Below, in pieces: positions 9,214 to 18,884 of a stretch of 64,000 nt of DNA. This DNA comes from Mucilaginibacter ginkgonis (GTDB lineage: Bacteria > Bacteroidota > Bacteroidia > Sphingobacteriales > Sphingobacteriaceae), in assembly GCF_009754905.2 (NCBI RefSeq), contig NZ_CP066775.1:2852001-2916000 (forward strand), read 5' to 3'. How positions within the stretch are numbered: the stretch's first letter is position 1; every line of letters starts with the position of its first letter. Both the position numbers and the translations under genes were made by a program. Under the pieces are notes generated by a model, which worked only from the letters and a program-made list of their open reading frames with translations, did not search any database and was not told the origin of the DNA.

Positions 9214-12200
9214 ATGAAAAAAACTTTACTTAGTGTTTTATGGGTATTGCTATTGATAGGCCAGGTGGCCTTTGCCCAAACCAGAACGGTAACCGGTACG
9301 GTTACCGGAAAAGACGATGGCTTACCGCTTCCGGGAGTAAGTGTAATTGTTAAAGGTACCAAAACCGGTACTCAAACTAAAGTGGACGGTACCTTCTCTA
9401 TTAAGGTACCGCAAGGCGATGCTTTAGTTTTCACTTACATTAGTTTTGCCAGTCAAACAATTGTACCACAAGGCAACCGACCATTAAACGTTGTACTGGT
9501 TGGCAGCAGCAGCGACCTTAACGAAGTGGTGGTGGTTGGTTATGGCAGGCAATCTAAAAGAGAGAACGTGGGTAGCATTGCACAGGTAAAAGGCTCTGAA
9601 CTTGCACAGCAGCCCGTTCAAAATTTTGAGCAGGCACTAGCCGGTAAAGCTGCGGGTGTGCAGATCACAATTCCGAACGGGGTATTGAACACCCCACCGG
9701 TGTTTCACATTCGTGGTACTAACTCAATTTCTTTAAGCTCGCAGCCATTAATCATTGTTGATGGGGTGGTAAGCTTCACAGGCGATTTCAGCGGTGGCGA
9801 ATCAGGCGGCAACGCGCTTGCGAACATTAATCCTGATGACATCGAAGACGTTTCTATTTTAAAAGACGCTTCGGCCACTGCCATCTATGGTAGCCGTGGA
9901 GCCAACGGTGTGGTGTTGATCACAACCAAAAAAGGTAAAAAGGGATCTGCAACCGTTAGCGTAGACTCATGGGCCGGTATGACAAAAGTTTTCAGGTTAC
10001 CAAAAGTGCTTGACGCTTTTCAGTATGTAAATCTTAAAAATGAGGCTTTAGTTAACGCAGGGTTGTATAATACAAATGCTGCAAACGGCGCTTTGGCCTT
10101 TACAACATTAACGCCAGATGCCAACGGCAATCCTATTAACACCGACTGGACAAAGGTGGTTTATCGTACAGGCCATTCGTATAATAGTTCTATCAGCGTA
10201 TCGGGAGGTACCGATAAAACCACTTATTACGGATCTGTTAATTATACTAAGCAGCAAGGTGTGATTGTAAAAAATGATTACGAAAGCAAAGGCATGTTGT
10301 TTAATGTTGATCATAAAGCTAATAAGTACATTACTATCGGCGCCAAGTTAAGCTATGCAAACCAGCTTAACCTTGCAGCAACGTCGTCTGGCTCTTTAAA
10401 CGGCGAGGCCTATGCCACAGCAGGTCTTGGGCGTATAGCTGTTCTGCTGCCACCCAACCTGGGTATTTATAACAATGATGGCACTTACAACTTAAACCCA
10501 AGCGGTGCAGGCATTGGTTTGATGAACAACGCGGGTTACGCTATTAGCTATCCAAACCCTCAGCCTGCTATAGACTTGGACAGGGCCAATAATGAGATAA
10601 ACCATACCGCTGCCAATGTTTACTTACAGGTAAGCCCTGCGCCATGGGTTACTCTTAAAACGCAATACGGCGTTGACTATCTGTATAGCAACAACGATAC
10701 CTTTTTTAACCCTATCTCAAACTTCTCTGTGAGTAATGGTGTGCAGGTAAACTCTGCCAGCGCAACGGATAATTACCTGCAAAACAAGCGTTACGTGTGG
10801 GACAATACCATACAGTTCGACAGGACGTTCTTTGCAAAGCACGCGGTAAGCTTATTATTAGGTAATGAGCAGCAAAATACTACCGTTTATGGGTTCGGTT
10901 TACAAAGGTCCATATTGTCAGATCCTTCATTCAACCAGATCCAATCAGGGTTTGTCAACGTAGTACAAAGCAGTACAGGTACCAATCAAAATACTGGGAA
11001 TTACCTCGTTTCATTCTTTGGCCGTTTAAGCTACAACTTCGATCAGAAATACTTCCTGACAGGTACTTTACGTAAAGATGGGTATTCTGCATTTGGGTCA
11101 AACAGCAAATATGGCTACTTTCCGGGTGTAGGTGCCGGTTGGGAAGTTACCAAAGAAAAATTCTGGACAGGAATTGGTGCCGATAAAGTATTTAGCAGCT
11201 TTAAATTGAAAGCCAGTTACGGTTCTGTTGGTAACAACGCGGGGTTGCCAGATTTTGCTGGTACAACTTTTTACTCAAGCGGTTTGTATAACGGCAACCC
11301 TACATTGGGGCCCAATGCAAATGGCAACAATTTGTTAAGGTGGGAAAAAAGCCAGAAAACTGACGTTGGTTTAGATTTTGGTATCCTTAATGACCGCGTT
11401 ACAGCCGAGGTTGGCTTGTACAGAAACGACATTACAGGTTTGATCTTTAACGTGCCTACCGCCCCATCTGCGGGTTTGGCCAGCAACCCTTACGTAAACA
11501 TCGGTTCTATGTATAATAAAGGTTATGAGGTAAATATAAACGCAGACATCATTCGCACTCCCAAATTTAAGTGGACGTCTAACTTCAACATTGCGTTTAA
11601 TCAAAACACCATTACAGCGTTAATTCCCGGAACAGATCAGTTTACTTATTCAACTTCGAGCTTAGAAACAGCAAACATTAACCGTGTAGGTGGATCTGTT
11701 GGCGACCTTTACATCATCAAAACCGCCGGCATTGATCCAAACAACGGCCGCCGCATTTTCCTGAATGCTGCCGGCAAGCAGATCGAGTACACCTTTACCG
11801 GCACGCAACACTGGTATAATTTGGACGGCACACCATACTTGACTGCTGCCGGTACGCCAAATACAATTAATCAATCTGCAGACGCATCAGATTATGGCAA
11901 TGCTGTTCCGAAATTTGTCGGAGGCTTTAACAACAGCTTTAGATACGGCAACTTCGATTTAAGTACCACCTTCACATTTCAGTTAGGGTTTTACTTGTAT
12001 TATGGCACAGGTGCTACTTTGACAGATCAGCGTTTCTGGAACAACTCCACAGACATTTTAGATCATTGGACAACACCCGGACAAGTGGCTAAATTTCCTA
12101 AGGTTGTTTTTGGTGATAACGTATCTAACGGTACGTCATTCCCAACAGATTTTAATACATATAGAGGCGACTTCCTAAAGTTGAAGACCGTAAATCTGGG

Positions 12201-12411
12201 TTACACCTTACCAAAATCCGTGTTAAGCCACATTGGTTTGCAAAGCTTAAGAATATACGCAACTGCGTATAACCTGTTTGTGATAACTAAATATCCGGGA
12301 CCTGATCCGGAAGTTGGTTCAAACGGAACAGCTAATAGCACCCCTGGTGTAGACCGTAATACAGCTGCAAATGGCAGAACATTCACAGCAGGTTTCTCAC
12401 TTAAATTCTAA
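9214..12411 (+). CDS. SusC/RagA family TonB-linked outer-membrane transporter
   Basis: A 1065-residue outer-membrane active transporter that, with its SusD lid, imports oligosaccharides or peptides using TonB energy. The signal peptide runs to residue 21 (AFA before QTRT). A carboxypeptidase-like domain lies at about 24-108 (GTVTGKDDGLPLPGVSVIVKG), then a TonB box region with EVVVVGYG, a plug domain (IRGTNSISLSSQP, IIVDGVV, ATAIYGSRGANGVVLITTKKG) to about residue 245, and a 22-strand barrel ending in the aromatic FTAGFSLKF. Length and order are standard. It overlaps the following gene by one base in the longest reading of that gene. No glycosidase, regulator or anti-sigma gene is adjacent, so the substrate cannot be inferred. 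Confidence 0.95.
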   Translation: MKKTLLSVLWVLLLIGQVAFAQTRTVTGTVTGKDDGLPLPGVSVIVKGTKTGTQTKVDGTFSIKVPQGDALVFTYISFASQTIVPQGNRPLNVVLVGSSSDLNEVVVVGYGRQSKRENVGSIAQVKGSELAQQPVQNFEQALAGKAAGVQITIPNGVLNTPPVFHIRGTNSISLSSQPLIIVDGVVSFTGDFSGGESGGNALANINPDDIEDVSILKDASATAIYGSRGANGVVLITTKKGKKGSATVSVDSWAGMTKVFRLPKVLDAFQYVNLKNEALVNAGLYNTNAANGALAFTTLTPDANGNPINTDWTKVVYRTGHSYNSSISVSGGTDKTTYYGSVNYTKQQGVIVKNDYESKGMLFNVDHKANKYITIGAKLSYANQLNLAATSSGSLNGEAYATAGLGRIAVLLPPNLGIYNNDGTYNLNPSGAGIGLMNNAGYAISYPNPQPAIDLDRANNEINHTAANVYLQVSPAPWVTLKTQYGVDYLYSNNDTFFNPISNFSVSNGVQVNSASATDNYLQNKRYVWDNTIQFDRTFFAKHAVSLLLGNEQQNTTVYGFGLQRSILSDPSFNQIQSGFVNVVQSSTGTNQNTGNYLVSFFGRLSYNFDQKYFLTGTLRKDGYSAFGSNSKYGYFPGVGAGWEVTKEKFWTGIGADKVFSSFKLKASYGSVGNNAGLPDFAGTTFYSSGLYNGNPTLGPNANGNNLLRWEKSQKTDVGLDFGILNDRVTAEVGLYRNDITGLIFNVPTAPSAGLASNPYVNIGSMYNKGYEVNINADIIRTPKFKWTSNFNIAFNQNTITALIPGTDQFTYSTSSLETANINRVGGSVGDLYIIKTAGIDPNNGRRIFLNAAGKQIEYTFTGTQHWYNLDGTPYLTAAGTPNTINQSADASDYGNAVPKFVGGFNNSFRYGNFDLSTTFTFQLGFYLYYGTGATLTDQRFWNNSTDILDHWTTPGQVAKFPKVVFGDNVSNGTSFPTDFNTYRGDFLKLKTVNLGYTLPKSVLSHIGLQSLRIYATAYNLFVITKYPGPDPEVGSNGTANSTPGVDRNTAANGRTFTAGFSLKF

Positions 12412-12428
12412 TGCTTAATTTAAAAGAA

Positions 12429-13877
12429 ATGAAAAAGAGATTTTTATTCATCATAGGCGTAGCGTTACTAAGTAGTTACTCTTGCCAAAAAGATAAATTA
12501 TACCCCGCATCGGCGACGCAGGTTGTAGCGGATGATCAATATCTGCCGTTCTCTACGTCGGCACGTGTGGTTAGCCAGGTACTGGGGCTTTATTCAAATA
12601 TGCGCAGTGGCCAATTTTATGGTGGCCGTTTACAAGTTTATAATGACGTTAAAGCAGAAAATTGGCTAAACAACACATCTAACTCTGTTACGGCATATCA
12701 AACATGGACCCAAACTGTTAACAGTACAAGCTCTGAAGTACTGAACCTTTGGTCGCAGGCTTATTTTACTATCAACAACTGCAATCTGTTTTTAGAGGGC
12801 ATGGCGGCAAAAGGATCGTCAGTAGTTGGGGCAACGTTGGCTGCAAATTATATTGCAGAAGCAAAGTTTGTAAGGGCTGCATCTTATTACGCACTTTTAA
12901 ATATGTATTGCCCGCCATTCGCTAAGGATAACGGCGCAAGCCCGGGTGTGCCCTTACGCCTAACAGGCAATTCTGTATTTGCAAGTTATGATCTGGCCCC
13001 GTCAACGGTTGCACAAGTGTTTGCGCAGGTAGTTTCAGACCTAAATGACGCAGAAGCCGGTTTACCACTTACCTACGGCGATGCCACCAACAACACCACA
13101 CGCGCGCATAGAAATACCGCAATTGCGTTTAAGACCAGGGTGTTCCTTGCAATGCAACAGTATTCAAGTGTAATAACAGAAGCCAATAAAATTGTAAGTG
13201 CAACAGCGCCTTTCACCGCAACAACCGGCGTGGCTAATACTATGCAAACCGCAGTAGCTAACGTTTATAAAGCGCCCTATACCACTACAGAGTCTATACT
13301 CTCAATGCCATTTACTACTACAGAGCCTGTTGGGAGCCAAAATGCCTTGGCAGACTACTTTTCGGGCTTGGGTTCATCTGAATTTTATTTAAACCCCGCC
13401 GGTGTATTAGCAGATGCAACGTGGAAGTCTACCGATGCACGCCGCGCTTTAATTACTGTTAAAAACAGCAAAAGCTACACACTTAAATATCCCGGCACTT
13501 CGCCGTATCTGGACTGGGCACCGGTTATACGCTATCCTGAAGTTCTATTAAGCTTAGCAGAAGCACGCGTTAGAAGCACAAACACCATAGACGCGCAGGC
13601 TTTGGCCTTGCTTAATGCGGTTCGTGGTCGCTCTGATGCCAGTACAGTGTATACAGCTGCAAGTTTTGCTACACCTGCCGCATTTGCCAATGCCATAGTG
13701 CAGGAAAGGAATATAGAGTTTTTAGCAGAGGGCTTGCGCTGGAATGATGAATGGCGTTTACAACTCACCATCCCATCTAAAAATGCCAGTATACCTGCAG
13801 TAGCTGCTACAGACCCGGCTTACATCTGGCCAATGTCTGGTAATGAGCAATTGTATAACAAACTTATAGGCAGATAA
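12429..13877 (+). CDS. SusD/RagB family nutrient-binding outer-membrane lipoprotein
   Basis: The surface-exposed lid of the SusC transporter encoded immediately upstream. I prefer the ATG at 12429 to the one at 12411, because it places MKKRFLFIIGVALLSSYSC at the N-terminus, a lipoprotein signal with the acylated Cys around residue 19. The product is then 482 residues. TPR-like segments typical of SusD are present (EAKFVRAASYYALLNMYCPPFA near 155-175; WAPVIRYPEVLLSLAEARVR; ALLNAVRGRS; IVQERNIEFLAEGLRWNDEWRL near the C-terminus). The ligand is unknown. A strong terminator at 13901 ends the operon. Confidence 0.93.
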   Translation: MKKRFLFIIGVALLSSYSCQKDKLYPASATQVVADDQYLPFSTSARVVSQVLGLYSNMRSGQFYGGRLQVYNDVKAENWLNNTSNSVTAYQTWTQTVNSTSSEVLNLWSQAYFTINNCNLFLEGMAAKGSSVVGATLAANYIAEAKFVRAASYYALLNMYCPPFAKDNGASPGVPLRLTGNSVFASYDLAPSTVAQVFAQVVSDLNDAEAGLPLTYGDATNNTTRAHRNTAIAFKTRVFLAMQQYSSVITEANKIVSATAPFTATTGVANTMQTAVANVYKAPYTTTESILSMPFTTTEPVGSQNALADYFSGLGSSEFYLNPAGVLADATWKSTDARRALITVKNSKSYTLKYPGTSPYLDWAPVIRYPEVLLSLAEARVRSTNTIDAQALALLNAVRGRSDASTVYTAASFATPAAFANAIVQERNIEFLAEGLRWNDEWRLQLTIPSKNASIPAVAATDPAYIWPMSGNEQLYNKLIGR

Positions 13878-13900
13878 TTGCCCAAAATGGCCTATTGAGC

Positions 13901-13927
13901 AAGCCGCCCCGACAGGGCGGCTTTTTT
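13901..13927 (+). terminator. Terminator of the susC/susD operon
   Basis: AAGCCGCCC / GGGCGGCTT with loop CGACA, followed by TTTT. It directly abuts the stop of the convergent LD-carboxypeptidase gene. Confidence 0.9.
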
Positions 13928-14828
13928 ATGCGCTAAATTTTAATGTTGCTGATGATGTATTTACTTGCAGCGTTGCCTCACGGCCAAGAATAAGTGCGTT
14001 ATTATCGTCTACGTGACCGGCCGGGAAATCGAATGCAACCGGGTAGTCATAGTCCTTCACCAGGTTCATTACGATTTGCGGAACTGTAAAGCCAAAGGGA
14101 ATGTCATTATCTTTTAATCCTGTAAATCCGCCGATAATCAACCCCGCCAGATGTTTGAGTTTGCCGGCACGTTTCAGGGTGTATAGCATTCGGTCTATCG
14201 AGTACAGATACTCCCCCACATCCTCCAGGAAAAGAATTTTGCCGGAATAATCAAAATCAGAAGCCGACGCCAAAATGTTTACCAATAGCGACAAGTTGCC
14301 GCCGATTATTTCAGCTGTTGCAGAGCCGGGTCGGTTGGCCTCCCTGGTATTAAATTGATAGCTCAGCTCTTCGCCAAATAATGCCTTTCGTAGATTTTCT
14401 AAAGATCGAGTGCTTGCGTCCGGAATATTTACCGGCATCTGCCCGTGGATGCTTTGCAAACCATAATTAGCCCATACATGCGAGTGCAGCACGGTTATAT
14501 CACTAAAACCAACAAGCCATTTCGGGTTAGTTTTTAATACATCGAAATTTATTTCATCAATGATCCGCACAGTACCATAGCCACCGCGCGCCGCAAAAAT
14601 GGCTTTAACTTCGGTATCATCTATAAACTTTTGCATATCAGCAGTGCGCAAGGCATCATCCCCTGCAAACTGGTGCCAGGTGGCCGATAATGTATCGCCT
14701 AAAACCACCCGCAATCCCCACGATCTTAGTAGCGCTAATGCATCATCCATTTGTGTTTGCGGCTTTTTTGCCGGGCAGATAATGGCAACCAGGTCGCCTT
14801 TTTTAAGGTACGGGGGGCTTATGCTCAT
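13926..14828 (-). CDS. LD-carboxypeptidase (peptidase S66, LdcA-like)
   Basis: A 300-residue serine peptidase of family S66, which removes the terminal D-alanine from muramoyl tetrapeptides during peptidoglycan recycling. Expected residues of the Ser-Glu-His triad are visible: S109 in WLVGFSDIT, E202 in ILFLEDVGEY, and H272 in FPAGHVDDN. The N-terminal half starts with LKKGDLVAIICPAK and has the AARGGYGTVRI motif near 79-89. There is no signal peptide, consistent with a cytoplasmic recycling role. It is divergent from metG, with starts only 44 bases apart. Related family members degrade microcin-type adenylates (MccF); the context does not suggest that here. Confidence 0.9.
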   Translation of the reverse strand: MSISPPYLKKGDLVAIICPAKKPQTQMDDALALLRSWGLRVVLGDTLSATWHQFAGDDALRTADMQKFIDDTEVKAIFAARGGYGTVRIIDEINFDVLKTNPKWLVGFSDITVLHSHVWANYGLQSIHGQMPVNIPDASTRSLENLRKALFGEELSYQFNTREANRPGSATAEIIGGNLSLLVNILASASDFDYSGKILFLEDVGEYLYSIDRMLYTLKRAGKLKHLAGLIIGGFTGLKDNDIPFGFTVPQIVMNLVKDYDYPVAFDFPAGHVDDNNALILGREATLQVNTSSATLKFSA

Positions 14829-14838
14829 TTTTATAAAT

Positions 14839-14846
14839 TATCTTTG
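14839..14846 (+). promoter_or_regulatory. -7 element before metG
   Basis: TATCTTTG fits TAnnTTTG and lies 26 nt before the TTG start, inside the short gap between divergent genes. Confidence 0.45.
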
Positions 14847-14872
14847 CCAAGTTAAAATAACGCGTTAACACT

Positions 14873-16942
14873 TTGGAAGATCAAAATTATAAAAGATATA
14901 CCATTACGGCCGCTTTACCCTACGCTAACGGCCCAAAACACATAGGGCACCTGGCGGGGGCGTACATCCCTGCAGATATTTATGCCCGCTACCTGCGTCT
15001 CAAAAAACGCGACATTGTTTTTGTTTGCGGTTCTGACGAGCATGGCACCGCCATTGCCAACCAGGCGATGAAAGAAAACACCACGCCGCAGGCTATTGTA
15101 GACAAATATCACGAGCAGATAAAATGGTGTTTCGAAAAACTGGATATCTCTTTTGACATTTATCACCGCACCAGTTCACAACTGCACCATGAGACCGCTC
15201 AGGAGTTTTTTAAGCAGCTATATGATAAAGGAGATTTTGTAGAAAAGGTGTCTGACCAATATTTTGATACTGTTGCCAATGTTTTCCTTGCCGACCGTTA
15301 CATTATCGGCACGTGCCCTAATTGTGGTAACGAAAAAGCTTATGGCGACCAATGCGAACGCTGCGGCACATCATTAAGCCCGGAAGAACTGATCAACCCA
15401 CACTCTGCATTGAGCGGCGAAAAGCCCGTATTAAAACCTACTAAACACTGGTATCTGCCGTTGGATAGATATGAAGGTTTTTTAAAAGAGTGGATACTGA
15501 ACGGCCATGCTTCCGACTGGAAAACCAACGTTTATGGCCAGTGCAAAAGCTGGATAGATGGCGGCCTGCACCCGCGTGCGGTAACCCGCGATTTGGACTG
15601 GGGCATAAAAGTTCCATTGGCAGATGCAGATGGCAAGGTACTATATGTGTGGTTTGATGCGCCAATTGGCTATATATCCGCTACTAAACAATGGGCTATT
15701 GATAACAACAAAGACTGGGAACCTTATTGGAAAAGTAATGATACCAAGCTGGTACACTTTATTGGCAAGGATAATATCGTGTTCCATTGCATTGTGTTCC
15801 CGGTGATGTTAAAAGCGCAGGGCGAGTACATCTTACCGCAAAATGTTCCGGCAAATGAATTTATGAACCTGGAGGGCGACAAAATGTCGACCAGCAGGGG
15901 CTGGAGTATCGAGATGCATGAGTACATCAATGACTTCCCGGGCAAGACCGACGAATTGCGTTATTATCTGACAGCTATTGCACCTGAGACCAGTGACAGT
16001 GAATTTACCTGGAAAGATTACCAGGCACGTGTGAATAACGAGTTGGTAGCCATCCTCGGTAATTTTGTAAACCGTGTAATGGTGCTTATGCATAAGTATT
16101 TCGACGGAACGATCACTGCCGATGACGACGTTGATTTTACTGATGAAGGTCTTAGCAGTTCTGTGGGTAATTTATACGACGAGTTAGAGGTTAGTTTCGA
16201 AGCGTATAAATTCCGCCAGGCACAGCAAGTGGTAATAGAAATGGCGCGATTGGGCAACCGCTACCTTACCGAAAAAGAGCCATGGAAAACATTTAAGAGC
16301 GACCCGGAAACAACGCGCGATGCCTTGCATAATTGCGTGGTGTTGATTGGCCACCTGGCGACTGGCCTGCAGCCCTTCCTGCCGCAAACTGTGACCAAAT
16401 TGCTTATGATGTTGAACCTACCTGCCGAGATGATCACCTTTGATAGTGAACTTAAGTTTGCTAACGGTCATAAACTTGGTGAGCCTGCTTTATTATTCGA
16501 AAAGATAGACGATGAGGTGATCCAAGTACAAATAGATAAGCTAAATGCCAAAGCGCAAGCCATCGCAGAACCGCTAGCTGAAATCGAAGTGACTCACGAG
16601 ATACAGCCTGCTAAAGAAAATATCAATTACGACCAGTTCGCGGCCATGGATATACGCGTGGGTACAGTATTGACAGCTGAGTTGGTTCCGAAAACCAAGA
16701 AGCTGATGAAGCTGACCATCAACACAGGTATTGATACAAGAACGGTGGTATCCGGCATTGCAGAACATTTTGAACCTGATGAGATAATTGGCAAACAGGT
16801 AAGCATCCTGGTAAACCTTGAACCGCGCGAACTGCGGGGGATCCTTTCGCAAGGTATGATCCTTATGGCAGAAAATCCGGAAGGCAAACTGGAATTCGTG
16901 GCACCAGCGAATCAAACTGTCGCCGGGTCAATCATTAAATAA
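14873..16942 (+). CDS. metG: Methionyl-tRNA synthetase
   Basis: This 689-residue cytosolic enzyme charges tRNA-Met. The start is TTG at 14873; the alignment-like N-terminus YKRYTITAALPYANGPKHIGHLAGAY requires it, and no ATG lies nearby. Class I signatures are HIGH at 23-26 and KMSTS at 337-341 (the usual KMSKS with K to T). A zinc knuckle is formed by C148, C151, C161 and C164. The anticodon-binding helices follow, and a C-terminal tRNA-binding domain (YDQFAAMDIRVGTVLTAELVPKTKKLMKLTINTG) covers about residues 580-689, as in dimeric MetG enzymes. All parts are intact. Confidence 0.97.
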   Translation: MEDQNYKRYTITAALPYANGPKHIGHLAGAYIPADIYARYLRLKKRDIVFVCGSDEHGTAIANQAMKENTTPQAIVDKYHEQIKWCFEKLDISFDIYHRTSSQLHHETAQEFFKQLYDKGDFVEKVSDQYFDTVANVFLADRYIIGTCPNCGNEKAYGDQCERCGTSLSPEELINPHSALSGEKPVLKPTKHWYLPLDRYEGFLKEWILNGHASDWKTNVYGQCKSWIDGGLHPRAVTRDLDWGIKVPLADADGKVLYVWFDAPIGYISATKQWAIDNNKDWEPYWKSNDTKLVHFIGKDNIVFHCIVFPVMLKAQGEYILPQNVPANEFMNLEGDKMSTSRGWSIEMHEYINDFPGKTDELRYYLTAIAPETSDSEFTWKDYQARVNNELVAILGNFVNRVMVLMHKYFDGTITADDDVDFTDEGLSSSVGNLYDELEVSFEAYKFRQAQQVVIEMARLGNRYLTEKEPWKTFKSDPETTRDALHNCVVLIGHLATGLQPFLPQTVTKLLMMLNLPAEMITFDSELKFANGHKLGEPALLFEKIDDEVIQVQIDKLNAKAQAIAEPLAEIEVTHEIQPAKENINYDQFAAMDIRVGTVLTAELVPKTKKLMKLTINTGIDTRTVVSGIAEHFEPDEIIGKQVSILVNLEPRELRGILSQGMILMAENPEGKLEFVAPANQTVAGSIIK

Positions 16943-17028
16943 AAAACAAATACAAAAGTGTCAAGAGCGGATTAACTTGTTAGATTACCATCTGCACATT
17001 TTGAAATCTGCAAACTCGCACATTTTCT

Positions 17029-17036
17029 TACATTTG
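17029..17036 (+). promoter_or_regulatory. -7 element before tRNA-Arg(CCT)
   Basis: TACATTTG fits TAnnTTTG and ends 11 nt before the mature tRNA 5' end. A TTTG at 17000-17003 lies 25 nt upstream, longer than the usual spacing. Confidence 0.45.
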
Positions 17037-17047
17037 CACATTAAACA

Positions 17048-17119
17048 GGTCCCGTAGTTCAACGGATAGAATAGAAGTTTCCTAAACTTTTGATATGAGT
17101 TCGATTCTCGTCGGGACCA
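17048..17119 (+). tRNA. tRNA-Arg (anticodon CCT)
   Basis: The acceptor arms GGTCCCG and CGGGACC pair perfectly. The anticodon stem GAAGT/ACTTT encloses TTCCTAA, giving anticodon CCT, which reads the AGG arginine codon. The T-arm contains GTTCGATTC with a 5-bp stem. Discriminator is A; CCA is not encoded. Length is 72 nt. Confidence 0.95.
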
Positions 17120-17123
17120 CATA

Positions 17124-17158
17124 AGAAGCCCTTTCAATATTGAAAGGGCTTCTTTGTT
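17124..17158 (+). terminator. Terminator after tRNA-Arg(CCT)
   Basis: A near-perfect palindrome (AGAAGCCCTTTCAA, 2-nt centre, TTGAAAGGGCTTCT) followed by TTGTT, beginning 4 nt after the tRNA. Confidence 0.85.
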
Positions 17159-17228
17159 GGCGATGTGCTGCTGGCACTCTCGAACTGGGGTGCCACGCAC
17201 CGCGATAAACTGCGTAAAGAACGGTAAG

Positions 17229-18053
17229 CTACTGAATTGGGCCTGAGGTAAGGAAGTCTTTAAGCGCTACTAGTTTATCAGTATTGATTAGATCTACGCC
17301 ACAACTAAGCAGTTCCTGCCATACATTCTTCTTATCGGGCGATGCCCAAAGTCTTACCTTTTTACCGAAACGATGCGCAACTGCCACCAAATCACATAGC
17401 TTTTGCCGCTCGGCCTTTGATATATCGCCGCGACCATCCCATGTAAGCAGTTTAGAATATTTACAACTTGCGGTTTGGTAAATGTTATGGGTTAGTGTGT
17501 CTTGCCGGCTCTTCATCAGGTCTTCGTCAATGAAAGCCAGCCTGTCTGTTTGTGACTTTAATAATCGGTATGGCTTATGGCCGCTAAGCACTACCGTGAT
17601 CTTACGCTGTACAAATTGTCCGTTCTCGTAGCCGGATATTACAGACCGGTATTTCTCCAGCAACTTTTGCAAGGCCAGATAAGTTTCGTCAGCATCAGAT
17701 TTGATGTCTATCATTAGCATAACGGGGTAAGATGGGCATGCTGCCTGGGTACTTTTACCATTTATACAATCTGCCAAAGGTTTGAGGTATAGCTTCTCTA
17801 ACGTTTTGTTGCGATGCAAAAAGGGCAGTATGTGGGCTACCACCAATTTTCCTTCGCGCAGATAAACATCGGCTTCAATGTGCGTATATCCATTCTCCAG
17901 GGCGTCATATAATGGTCTTTTATGCCAGTAATCGTTATGGGCGAAAGCATTAACTAAAGAAGGGGTTTGGGGGCGGGCGGCATGGCCGATTATCATCAGG
18001 GCAAGCAGGATAAATAATTTTAGGTGCTTAGGGCAATGGCTTGCTGTCTGCAT
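17229..18053 (-). CDS. Secreted PI-PLC/GDPD-like phosphodiesterase
   Basis: A 274-residue exported protein with a TIM-barrel phosphodiesterase signature. A signal peptide is visible (LKLFILLALMIIGHAARPQ). After it come NAFAHNDYWHKRPLYDALENGYTHIEADVYLREGKLVVAH, where the His of AHND and the Glu/Asp of EADV correspond to catalytic or metal-binding residues in glycerophosphodiester phosphodiesterases and related PI-PLC-like (AIM6-like) proteins. FGKKVRLWASPD near the C-terminus is the last barrel strand. Substrate is unknown; a phosphodiester released from lipids is the family expectation. It is divergent from the DUF892 gene at 18284 and not in an operon. Confidence 0.75.
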   Translation of the reverse strand: MQTASHCPKHLKLFILLALMIIGHAARPQTPSLVNAFAHNDYWHKRPLYDALENGYTHIEADVYLREGKLVVAHILPFLHRNKTLEKLYLKPLADCINGKSTQAACPSYPVMLMIDIKSDADETYLALQKLLEKYRSVISGYENGQFVQRKITVVLSGHKPYRLLKSQTDRLAFIDEDLMKSRQDTLTHNIYQTASCKYSKLLTWDGRGDISKAERQKLCDLVAVAHRFGKKVRLWASPDKKNVWQELLSCGVDLINTDKLVALKDFLTSGPIQ

Positions 18054-18283
18054 CGTCAGTAATTATTTAACGCGAAATTACCGCCGCAATGTATCTAAAT
18101 GATTACGCCATCATAAAGTGTTAAGCACTTTTATGTTAAGAATAAAGTTTAATTGGGCCATGCTCTTGTTGCGGAGCGCTGCACGCGCAACTTTGTTGTT
18201 ATAAATTCAGGCAAATAATAATTAAATCTTTTTAAGACTTGATGTGTTACACAAACATCTTCATATTAAGACACTTACGTAAG

Positions 18284-18784
18284 ATGCCATCACCCGAGAA
18301 ACTGGACAATCATCAATTAAAAGAATATTTCTTAGAACACCTTAACCGAATTTACGGGGCTAAACTCGATATATCTGCAAAATTACCCTCCATTGCCGAT
18401 CATGCAGATTTTATAGACCTGCGCGATGCCACCATAGAAACATTGGAAGACATACAGCAACAAATTGAAAATATGCTGGAGATCTACCGCGCTTTAAATG
18501 CCACTTACATGCCTACTTCCCGTTCGGGGAGCAGCGGCCTTCTTAATGACCTTTATGAAACAATTTTCAGGCAGAAGGATGATAGGATAATGCGCGATCT
18601 GAGTATCCTCTTTTATATGCAAAATATGGAAAGCCTTGAAGTGAGCTCTTTTAAAATACTGATGATGATCGCGAAGAAGATGGATAATCAAAACATCATC
18701 CAGTTGCTAAAAGAGAATATAGACCTTGCAAATGACGACCGTAAATTAATGACCGTCATCAACCAGCGTTTTTTGCGGGATTAA
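18284..18784 (+). CDS. DUF892 (YciE/YciF-type) ferritin-like protein
   Basis: The preferred start at 18284 gives 166 residues beginning MPSPEKLDNHQLKEYFLEHLNRIYGAK, matching the usual DUF892 N-terminus (LKELFLDELRDIYWAEK in the second copy at 22098). The longer reading from 18239 would add 15 residues without family similarity. The family forms four-helix ferritin-like bundles associated with stress responses, and some members are proposed to bind di-iron. Helices and many Glu/Asp/His residues are present (ADFIDLRDATIETLEDIQQQIENMLEIY), but a conserved iron site cannot be confirmed by eye; sequence is divergent from the second copy. A small Asp-rich gene follows about 100 bases downstream on the same strand. 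Confidence 0.7.
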   Translation: MPSPEKLDNHQLKEYFLEHLNRIYGAKLDISAKLPSIADHADFIDLRDATIETLEDIQQQIENMLEIYRALNATYMPTSRSGSSGLLNDLYETIFRQKDDRIMRDLSILFYMQNMESLEVSSFKILMMIAKKMDNQNIIQLLKENIDLANDDRKLMTVINQRFLRD

Positions 18785-18884
18785 TAATTTTATATCCTTG
18801 TGATAAAATTTTTCTAAAAAAGAAAATTTAGGTAAACATTGCGCCTATTGATGTGTTGACTTATCAAACAAAAACATCAAAACC

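Noticed and set aside
12411..12428. Longer start of the SusD gene at 12411
   Set aside because: It would place six extra residues before a lipoprotein signal peptide; the ATG at 12429 fits the family.
9214..13877. A full polysaccharide-utilisation locus around susC/susD
   Set aside because: No glycosidase, surface glycan-binding or regulator gene adjoins the pair; the GH3 gene is 3.5 kb upstream beyond two terminators.
13926..14828. MccF-type microcin immunity role for the S66 peptidase
   Set aside because: No microcin biosynthesis gene is nearby, and divergence from metG is not evidence for immunity.
16985..17200. Minus-strand frame of 71 residues across tRNA-Arg(CCT)
   Set aside because: It reads through the tRNA and its terminator; no start signal and no family likeness.
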